DNA of 64,000 nucleotides from Schistocerca nitens (lineage: Eukaryota; Arthropoda; Insecta; Orthoptera; Acrididae). The stretch covers positions 616,767,000 to 616,830,999 of the forward strand of contig NC_064617.1 in the NCBI RefSeq assembly GCF_023898315.1. The letters are read 5' to 3'. The notes beneath the pieces were generated by a model. It saw nothing but the letters and a program-made list of their open reading frames with translations, was not told the origin of the DNA and did no database searches. The translations under genes and the position numbers were made by a program. Position 1 is the stretch's first letter. The number at the start of each line of letters is the position of its first letter. Shown one piece after another: positions 56,748-64,000 of this stretch.

Positions 56748-59076
56748 CAATCACAAGTAAAACGTAATGTGAGTAGCAAGAGGTAGATTGTGTTGTGAGA
56801 ATGAAGGGCGTGGATTAGCGGATCACGTTTGGCCTGAAATGGCGTGCAGTGTGTTAGACGATTGTGTAGAGAGAGAGAGTGAGAGGGGGGTAGAGGGGGA
56901 CAGAGCTATTTATTGTCCTGCAAACTCTTGGTGAACCCTTTCCGTACCTCAGTTGTAGATGATTTGAGAATGTTTACTTGCACTGCAGTTGCACAACAGC
57001 ATATAAGCTGATATTTGGAAGTGAATGATGAATGATTGTCTTTGTAATAAATACTGGTATGTGATAAGTAGATTTTGTTTTGAAAGCCAAAATAATTTTT
57101 ACCGCAGAAGTTTGTGATTTGTAGGTATGATGTGAGTGAGATTTGGGCTGAAGATGGTGGTTAGTTGGGCAGGATGAGTATTTCAATTGTTTTCAATAGA
57201 GTGGATATTAGTGGCACTGGCTTGTTGCCATAATGTGGCATTGGTTCTTTGTTCATAACAGTGTACTCAGTTTTGTAGAAGATTTAGGTGAGAAAGAGAC
57301 AGTTGTTGAATATGACATAGATAGCTAGAAATGAATTGAGTAGCAATTTCCTGCTAGGTGTAGTTTGGGTATGATGTGTCTCAGTGAGAGATAAATCTTG
57401 AAATTGAAGGGTTGTTCCTTGCTACAGTCTTGGAAACTATGTATCTGCTGTTGACTCCAATGTTTTCAAGATTACTTGTGTACAAAATTGGCCAGACTTT
57501 GCAGTTTCTTCTTCAATAAATCAGTGGAAGGTGGTGCAGATAATGGTAAAAATGTTCAGTGCCTCCTGTGAGTTGTTGATGCTGCTTGTCTTTTAAGTAA
57601 AATTGATAGGGGCTCTTGATTGACCCAGCCATACACAGAGCTGGTGCATACTTGGCTTGAGAAGACTTTGGTCAGTAAATGATGAAATACCGACACAGTG
57701 GTCACAACAAAGCTCCTTTCCCTGCATTTTAGTTTCCCTCGGGTATAGAGTGACATGTTATTGGCAGAGGATGTGCAGATAATCACTTTGATCAGGCTGT
57801 TCGTTTTTTTAATGCTCTTTTACCAGAATCCATTCATAGTGATTAGTGTGTTCTCTGTTGGAACACGATGAGAACATTGTGTGAAGTGCACAGAAGTAGC
57901 TATTTGAGTATGTATGAAAATGTGAGGTAACCACTGTTACTCCTAAATTTCTTTGGAAGTAAGTTTTCTGTCTGTGTGTGTGTGTTTGAAAATCCCAGAG
58001 GTTCAAGTTGGTAGTTTATATGTTGCAAGCGAAAAAAGCTTTTTAGTAAACTGAGGCACTAGCATTAGTTCCCTGTTCACTGTGACAAGGAAGCTAGTAT
58101 AAAAAGTAGTTTGTGGTTTTGTTTGCAAAGAAGTGCTCATGGGATGAAAGCACTGCTTGAGATTATTCTGAGATGATGGGGGGGGATTGCTAAACATCTA
58201 GCATTTTAGTAAGGAGCTTGTCGGAGTATTTGTATAGTTGTAAGATTATTTGTTATTTTATGAGAAATTTCTTTATTCATAGCACATGGGCCATCATAGT
58301 TGAAGCATAAAGATTGGCATGGTATGCGTAGGTCTGTAAAATGTCCTGACAGTGATGTTCATAGGGACTTGTTGTATACTTTGATTCTTCATCTGTTTAA
58401 CAGTAGACATAAGAAATGTATTAGTGGAGCAAGTAGCTGTGAAATTAGTAGTGTATGATTGATAGTATGGACGTGGCGCTTGAAGGAAGTGTTTGTTTAG
58501 CTGTGGGTGTTTTCATAATTGCCATGTGAGGAGAAGCAATACTCGTGATAGGCGACGAGAGGTACAGAGAGAAACACATTTATTGCGAGTATTGTATATC
58601 AGCAGCTCTTGGGCGGGTATCAAGTAAGACGCAAAGTGAAACGAAAGAGGAAGTATGCATGAAAGTGGCCAAATATCGACAAGAGTTCGCACTGTTAGGG
58701 TGAGGTGAATAAGCTAGTGCGGTGCGAAAATTTTCGAAGAGAGAGGCGGTTTTAAAGAAAGCACAAGAGTCCTATGAATGCCCTCTTGTGTGTTTCTCTT
58801 TCAGTGGCTATTTGGCATGTCTGCTTGCGCCATAGAAAGCTACTGTATGTGCCCCAGGCCCCCATCTAGCGGCCGGAGGTGCAAGCGGTGTTTACATACA
58901 GTCTCGCCTGAGGCAATGGTCTCTCATTTCGGAACGCAAGAAGCACTGGTAGCGCACAAAAATAGCCGAGTGAGATCATTGCGGCCAAGTAAGGGTAGAA
59001 GTAGGTTCTTTGCAGAATGTCTGAGCTTAAGAAATTCTTCGATAAGTAAATCGCGAAATGTGAAGAATGTGTCGTA

Positions 59077-59114
59077 TTCTCGTAGGGCGTGTTGACGGTC
59101 TCGTGGCATAAGTA
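59077..59114 (+). promoter_or_regulatory. U3 promoter directly upstream of LINE insertion 4
   Basis: PSEA-like 59077-59097 and PSEB-like 59107-59114, with the U3 start at 59138 followed immediately by the LINE. Confidence 0.72.
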
Positions 59115-59126
59115 GCGAGCGGTGAT

Positions 59127-59138
59127 AGCTTGCAAGCA
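59127..59138 (+). repeat. Left target-site sequence of LINE insertion 4
   Basis: AGCTTGCAAGCA, the same site as in insertion 2. The right copy would lie beyond the window. Confidence 0.85.
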
Positions 59139-59231
59139 TCTCTGGCGGTACACCGCAAGGTTACCGCCCTTCGATAGTGCCCTTCTAGCGCTTATCGAAG
59201 TGTTAGGTGTTCCAGGTGCCAGCCAGCCCAG

Positions 59232-59268
<37 letters not shown>

Positions 59269-59439
59269 TCCCGGTCCCGGCCTGCAGCAGTGGTCGGGCA
59301 GCCAGCCAGCCCTCCGGTGGCAGCAGCAGCAGTCCCGCCAGCAGCAGCTCCGCCAGCAGCAGCCGCCGCCGCCGCCGCCGCCGCCGCCCCGGCCCCGGCC
59401 CCGTCCGCGGCAGCAGCGTTCCTGCCTCTCGCCGTCCAG

Positions 59440-59475
<36 letters not shown>

Positions 59476-59576
59476 GCCGCCCCGGCCCCGTCCGCGGCAG
59501 CAGCGTTCCCGCCGTCCGCCGTCCCCCAGTGTGTGTCCTGTCCTTTAGTGCTGTGTTTTTTCTTCTCCTTGTCATC

Positions 59577-61148
59577 ATGTCCGCCCCCACCACCACCGTC
59601 ACTACTACCACCACCGTCATCGTGTATACGTCCCCTTCCGCCGCCTCCACCACTATCACTTGGTGTGCCCAGTCCCACCCCCCTCCTTCCATCCCTCCCC
59701 TCCTCTCTATCCCTTCGCCCTCGCTCTTTGTCCCCCCCTCTTCCGCTTCTTCCTCTCGTTCTGATCCCTTCCCCCCACTCCCCCAGCCTGTCACTGCAGC
59801 TCCGGCTCGGGTGGTGGCCCGTCGGGCCACTGCCCACGCCCAGCTTTCCCCGTCGCCATCGCCATCTCCGCCGCCGCCACCACCACCACCACCGCCATCT
59901 TCGTCGCCGTCACCATCACTGCCACCTTCGCCTGCACCGTCACAGTCATCTCCGGCGCCGACTGTTGCGTCCGTGCCGGGACCTGCCCCTTCCCACCACC
60001 TCCCCATCGTTCCCGTCCCTCTTATCACCACCCGCCCATCTGCAGCTGTCAAACGCCCTAGTGGCGCCCCCACTTCCTCTGCTCCTAAAAAGGCTCCACC
60101 CCGCCCCCCATCCCCACCCCAAAATGCCATGGACGTCTCCCCACCTGGCCCCGTTCCCTCCTCCTCCTCCTCCCCACCCGGTCTCTACAAATATCTCCTG
60201 TCCCGTCCCGATCCTTCCTTCCTCGAGGCCCGGAATCTCTCCCTCCTCCTCCGCCGCCATTTCCCTGGCGCCCCCATATCTCTCCTTACTCCCAGACGGG
60301 ACTCTGTTCTTATCTCCTCCCCCAGCCCGACCCTCCATACTGACATCCTCTCCCGCCTCCCCATCACCCATTTTGGTCCTAACGCCTCCCTCACCCCTGC
60401 TCCCTCTCCTTCTCCTACCCGCCAACCCCAACCCCCGCGTCGCCCGCCGACCCTCACCGCCGTGATCACTCGGCTTAGTCCGTCGATCACGGAGGAGGTG
60501 GTGTTGGCGGAGCTGAAGGCCCATCCCACCCTGGAGGTGCGGGCAGTCCGCCGCATTTTTAACGCGACCGGCCCCACCCGCCTTATGCGGGTGTTCTCTG
60601 AGGATGCCCCCTCCATTGACCGCCTCCTGAAGGAGGGTGCCCTCCTCTTCAATCAGCGGTACAAGGTCGACCCCTCCCGTTCCCCCCCTCAATCCCTGCG
60701 CTGCCAGAGATGTCTGCGCTACAATGCACATACAACAGCCGAGTGCCGCGAGGCCCCCACCTGCCCGCATTGTCGACAAGCGCACTTTCTCCGGCAGTGC
60801 CCCAACCTCCAATCCCCTCCCTCCTGTAATACCTGCAGCCTCCCCCACCCTACCTACTCCCAAAAGTGTAAAGCCCGGCCCCCTCCCACCACCCCTGAAC
60901 TCACCGTACCTGTCCGTCCCCTGGACGCCCCCACCCCTCCTGGCAATTCCCTTCGTCCCCCCCCTACTGCTGAGGACATCATCAGGTTCCTCACTATTGT
61001 CCTCCAAAACGTCCATCCCTTTCAGTGCCCCCACACCCTCCAACAGATCTCCCTCGCCGCCCGTTCCATATTCCACCTTAAAATGTACGCCACCTATTCC
61101 AATAACCAGGCCCATTTCACCTTCTCCCGCCTTGACACCCTCGTCTAA
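59577..61148 (+). CDS. LINE family A ORF1 protein, open (523 aa)
   Basis: Begins MSAPTTTVTTTTTV. Pro/Ser-rich N-terminal half; central domain PTLTAVITRLSPSITEEVVL; three zinc knuckles at residues 376-431 with spacings CX2CX5HX4C, CX2CX3HX4C and CX2CX3HX6C; C-terminal part TAEDIIRFLTIVLQNVHPF ending FSRLDTLV. This is the uninterrupted version against which the frame change of insertion 2 is seen. In Jockey-type elements ORF1 protein coats the element RNA. ORF2 follows after 8 bp, suggesting reinitiation or coupled translation. Confidence 0.93.
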   Translation: MSAPTTTVTTTTTVIVYTSPSAASTTITWCAQSHPPPSIPPLLSIPSPSLFVPPSSASSSRSDPFPPLPQPVTAAPARVVARRATAHAQLSPSPSPSPPPPPPPPPPSSSPSPSLPPSPAPSQSSPAPTVASVPGPAPSHHLPIVPVPLITTRPSAAVKRPSGAPTSSAPKKAPPRPPSPPQNAMDVSPPGPVPSSSSSPPGLYKYLLSRPDPSFLEARNLSLLLRRHFPGAPISLLTPRRDSVLISSPSPTLHTDILSRLPITHFGPNASLTPAPSPSPTRQPQPPRRPPTLTAVITRLSPSITEEVVLAELKAHPTLEVRAVRRIFNATGPTRLMRVFSEDAPSIDRLLKEGALLFNQRYKVDPSRSPPQSLRCQRCLRYNAHTTAECREAPTCPHCRQAHFLRQCPNLQSPPSCNTCSLPHPTYSQKCKARPPPTTPELTVPVRPLDAPTPPGNSLRPPPTAEDIIRFLTIVLQNVHPFQCPHTLQQISLAARSIFHLKMYATYSNNQAHFTFSRLDTLV

Positions 61149-61156
61149 ATCCTATC

Positions 61157-63976
61157 ATGGCGCGACAGCATCGTATCCTTTTCAACAATATCCGCTCCCT
61201 TCCCGCCAACAAGAACCTCTTCCTGCACACCCTTGCTACCCACCGTGTGGGTGCCTTCCTCCTCAATGAAACCTTTCTCCAACCCCACCACTCCATTCAC
61301 ACCTCCCCCTATCTCCTCCACCGATCCGATAATCCCCTCCCAGTGGCGCGTGGCGGCGTTGCCATTGGCCACCACCGCCAGATCCCCGTTCGGCTCCAAC
61401 CTCTCCTTCCCGACCCCACCGAACACCTGATCCTTAGTCTCTTCTTCCCCGGCCTTACCGTTACCTGTGCCACCATCTATGTCCGCCCTAACGCCCCTCT
61501 TCCTTTCGACTTCCTCTCCCACATCGACCGTACCTTCTCCTCCTATGTGATCGCCGCCGACCTCAACATCCATAGTCGCTCCGCTGCCCAGTTACGGCGG
61601 TGGCATCGGTTCCTCTCCTCCCTTCAAGGCGACCTCATCCCCATCCCCCAGCACACCCGCCCCGAATCCAATTCCACTCCCGATGTTATTCTTTCCTCCC
61701 CCAACCTCCTTGGTCGCATTACGGTGGATGTCCTGGAGCCTATTGGTAGTGACCATCTCCCTGTCCTCCTCACCGTTTCAGACGGTCGTCGCCCCCGCCC
61801 CGACCCTCGTACTGACCCTCCCCCCAAGTACATCCATGACTATTCCCGTGCCGACTGGAATGCCTACCGGGATACCCTCTCCACTCAGGTCGACAGCCAC
61901 CCTCTCGCCTACCGCCGTCCCGATGATGTCTCCCATGCCGCCTCCTTTCTCCAGCAGACCTTGTCTGAGGCCGTGGAGGCCCACGTCCCTACTGTTGCCA
62001 TCCACCCCCACCGTCCTACCTTGCCACCACAGGCCGTCCTCCTCCTCCGTGCATCCCGTCGTCTCTACCGTGCCTTCCTCCGCACGCGTGACCCGGACAC
62101 CCTACGACGCCACCGGCAACTACAGCGACACATTCGAAATTTGCTCGCGGCTAAGAAACGCCGGGACTGGCGACAGACATGCACCCGTTTAAATGCTACC
62201 CTTCCTATAAACTCGTCCAAGTTCTGGACCGCCTTCCGTCGCCTTACCGGAACAAAGCCCTCCCCCTACTATCCTCTTCTCCACGATGACCACCCATTCC
62301 CTGACGCCCTTAGTAAGGACAACCACTTTGCCTCCTACCTGTCCGATGTGTTTTCCATCCCTGATGATCCCCGGTTCGATTACTCCCTCTTCCCCGATAT
62401 CCGCGATCGAACTGACACCTCTGTCCCTCCCCTTGCTCCTGGTTTCCAGTACTTGGACAACATTCCACACACGGAACTTAATGCCCCCATCACTACACAG
62501 GATCTCATTACTACACTCCGCACCAAACGCAACACCGCTCCTGGTCACGATCGTGTCACCTACCGTCACCTTCGTGAAGCTCCTGTCTCTTTCCTCTCCA
62601 CCCTGGCCAGGCTCTACAATGTAGTCCTGTCCACTGGTTACTACCCCGACCTGTGGAAAACCTCTCGTATCCTCATGTTCCTCAAACCTGGCAAATCGCC
62701 GTCCGCCGTCTCCTCCTACCGTCCCATCAGCCTTACCTCGGTCTTCAGCAAGGTCCTGGAATCTATCCTCACCCGCCGCATCCACCAGCATCTCCGCCAG
62801 CACCGCCTCCTCCCCGTTACCCAGTGTGGCTTTCGGCCGTCCTTCTCTTCCGACGATCTTCTCCTTCACCTCACTCATCTCCTTTCCGAACAGCTCAATT
62901 CCCGTCGCTCCGCAATCTTCCTCTCTCTTGACCTCGAACGCGCATATGACCGCGTATGGCATTCCGGTCTCCTCTTCAAGCTCCAAACCTTCGCCCTTCC
63001 CATTAACTACGTTCGTCTGATCGGTTCCTTTCTCTCCCGCCGTCCTTCCCATGTCACCATCCATAACACCGATTCCTACACCTTTTTCCCCTCCGCCGGT
63101 GTGCCCCAAGGCTCCGTCCTCTCCCCCCTTCTGTACTTGTTGTACACGGCGGACATGCCGCCGCCGCCACCCCCCGTCCACCTTCTCCAGTTTGCCGATG
63201 ACACCGCCTTCCTTGCCCTTGCCCCCACCCTGCAACGCTCCCAACACCTTCTCCACTCCCATCTTGACCGGTTCACCGCTTGGTGCAACCAGTGGTTGCT
63301 CAAGGTCAATCCTTCCAAAACCCAGGCGATCATTGTAGGCAAAACCACTCCTTCCTTCCGCCTCCTTGATTTCTATCTCACCGTTTATGGCCGTCCCATC
63401 GCTCTCACCCCCACCCTTAAGTACCTTGGCGTCACCCTCGACCGTCGTCTCTCCTGGACTCCCCATCTCCAGACAATCCAAGCCAAGGCACGTTCCCGAC
63501 TCCGTCTCCTCAAGCTCCTTTCTGGCCGTACGTGGGGTCTGGACCCCTCCACCATCCTCCACACCTATAAGTCCCTCATCCGCCCTATCCTCTGTTACGC
63601 CCATCCAGCCTGGATCTCCGCCCCCCCTTCCTTTTATAAATCCCTCCAAATCCTTGAACGCCATGCTCTCCGCCTTGCCTATCGCATCCGTCTCCCCTCC
63701 CCCACGCGGATCCTGTATGACCTTATCCCCTTCCCCCACCTCCTCCTCTTCCTCGAAAGGATACGAATCCTCTACACCTCCCGTAAACTCGATCCTCCTC
63801 ACCCGCTCGTCTCCCCGATCCTCTCCCACCCCCGCCCGCTGCCGCGCCTGTACTCCCATGTCCCACCCGGTCTCCATCTCTCCACCCTCCTTACCCTCTC
63901 CCGAGGTGGCTTCCGCCGGCTCCCTCTCCCTGATGATGTCCTCCTCCCCTCCATCTACCCCTCCTATCAACTTTGA
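61157..63976 (+). CDS. LINE family A ORF2: endonuclease and reverse transcriptase, open (939 aa)
   Basis: Same domains as the ORF2 of insertion 2: FNNIRSL, LNETFL, AADLNIHS, GSDHLP; FLSLDLERAYDRVW, GVPQGSVLSPLLYLLYTADM, LLQFADDTAFLA. Here the motif before the fingers reads APGHDRV, restoring the D that is N in insertion 2. With ORF1 also open, this copy looks coding-competent as far as the window shows. Ends IYPSYQL and TGA 24 bp before the window edge. Confidence 0.96.
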   Translation: MARQHRILFNNIRSLPANKNLFLHTLATHRVGAFLLNETFLQPHHSIHTSPYLLHRSDNPLPVARGGVAIGHHRQIPVRLQPLLPDPTEHLILSLFFPGLTVTCATIYVRPNAPLPFDFLSHIDRTFSSYVIAADLNIHSRSAAQLRRWHRFLSSLQGDLIPIPQHTRPESNSTPDVILSSPNLLGRITVDVLEPIGSDHLPVLLTVSDGRRPRPDPRTDPPPKYIHDYSRADWNAYRDTLSTQVDSHPLAYRRPDDVSHAASFLQQTLSEAVEAHVPTVAIHPHRPTLPPQAVLLLRASRRLYRAFLRTRDPDTLRRHRQLQRHIRNLLAAKKRRDWRQTCTRLNATLPINSSKFWTAFRRLTGTKPSPYYPLLHDDHPFPDALSKDNHFASYLSDVFSIPDDPRFDYSLFPDIRDRTDTSVPPLAPGFQYLDNIPHTELNAPITTQDLITTLRTKRNTAPGHDRVTYRHLREAPVSFLSTLARLYNVVLSTGYYPDLWKTSRILMFLKPGKSPSAVSSYRPISLTSVFSKVLESILTRRIHQHLRQHRLLPVTQCGFRPSFSSDDLLLHLTHLLSEQLNSRRSAIFLSLDLERAYDRVWHSGLLFKLQTFALPINYVRLIGSFLSRRPSHVTIHNTDSYTFFPSAGVPQGSVLSPLLYLLYTADMPPPPPPVHLLQFADDTAFLALAPTLQRSQHLLHSHLDRFTAWCNQWLLKVNPSKTQAIIVGKTTPSFRLLDFYLTVYGRPIALTPTLKYLGVTLDRRLSWTPHLQTIQAKARSRLRLLKLLSGRTWGLDPSTILHTYKSLIRPILCYAHPAWISAPPSFYKSLQILERHALRLAYRIRLPSPTRILYDLIPFPHLLLFLERIRILYTSRKLDPPHPLVSPILSHPRPLPRLYSHVPPGLHLSTLLTLSRGGFRRLPLPDDVLLPSIYPSYQL

Positions 63977-64000
63977 TCCCCCCCTCCTCCTGTGTCCTAT

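Larger units (their letters stand above)
50701..64000 (+). repeat. U5-U3 tandem unit 13, partial (carries LINE insertions 3 and 4)
   Basis: This unit is cut by the window end. LINE insertion 3 (family B) sits at the U5 start and insertion 4 (family A) at the U3 start. Its U3 RNA would lie beyond position 64000. Confidence 0.95.
59139..64000 (+). mobile_element. LINE insertion 4: family A element at the U3 start, cut by the window end
   Basis: Starts at the same base relative to U3 and with the same 5' end as insertion 2 (one C/T difference in the first bases). 5' UTR 59139-59576 has the same two inverted repeats but a shorter CAG run and almost no CCAG run. Both ORFs are open. ORF2 differs from that of insertion 2 at about ten residues. 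Flanking spacer variants (TG allele, G run, CATCTAG versus CATGTAG) differ from those of unit 9, so the two insertions are on different unit haplotypes. The 3' UTR starts at 63977. Confidence 0.95.

Noticed and set aside
1-64000. rDNA or histone repeat
   Set aside because: No 18S, 28S, 5S or histone sequence appears in the unit.
1-64000. CRISPR array or prokaryotic operon
   Set aside because: The repeats are kilobases long, there are no short spaced repeats with unique spacers, and snRNA, snoRNA and LINE content is eukaryotic.

Overview
The window is a head-to-tail tandem array of a ~3.66 kb unit: 12 complete units and one that runs off the right edge. Each unit carries two small RNA genes on the + strand. 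A U5 spliceosomal snRNA lies ~400 bp from the unit start, and a U3 box C/D snoRNA (18S rRNA processing) lies ~2.5 kb further on. I found no host protein gene; the rest of each unit is non-coding spacer with two hypervariable microsatellites. Both RNA genes have the promoter layout known for insect snRNA genes, a PSEA-like block at about -60 and a PSEB-like CATAAGTA at about -30. This layout and the Jockey-clade retrotransposons point to an arthropod, most likely an insect. Orthoptera is only a guess.

Layout: unit 1 (1-4925) has a 5'-truncated LINE at its U5. Units 2-8 (4926-30559) are uninterrupted. Unit 9 (30560-39700) has a full-length LINE at its U3. Units 10-12 (39701-50700) are uninterrupted. 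Unit 13 (50701-64000+) has a LINE at its U5 and another at its U3, so both RNA genes of that unit are cut from their promoters. The window holds 13 U5 copies (11 with promoter attached) and 12 U3 copies (11 with promoter attached).

Main result: all four LINE insertions lie in sense orientation exactly at the transcription start of U5 or U3. The inferred bottom-strand nick is at -12 to -10 in every case and the target-site duplication ends between -1 and +3. Two different LINE families (A: insertions 1, 2, 4; B: insertion 3) hit the same U5 position, and family A hits both U5 and U3. This looks like an R1/R2-in-rDNA type niche, but in a U5-U3 array, at promoters, and by Jockey-clade elements, which are usually regarded as lacking site specificity. 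The geometry leaves the host promoter directly upstream of the LINE, so the element may be transcribed from it.

Family A insertion 4 has both reading frames open. Family A copies are about 99% alike, tails and duplications are intact, and the insertions look very young. Some RNA copies carry changes at functional positions: U3 box A in two adjacent units, the U5 Sm site in one, the U5 loop-1 stem in three. All U3 copies have box D as CCGA instead of CUGA.
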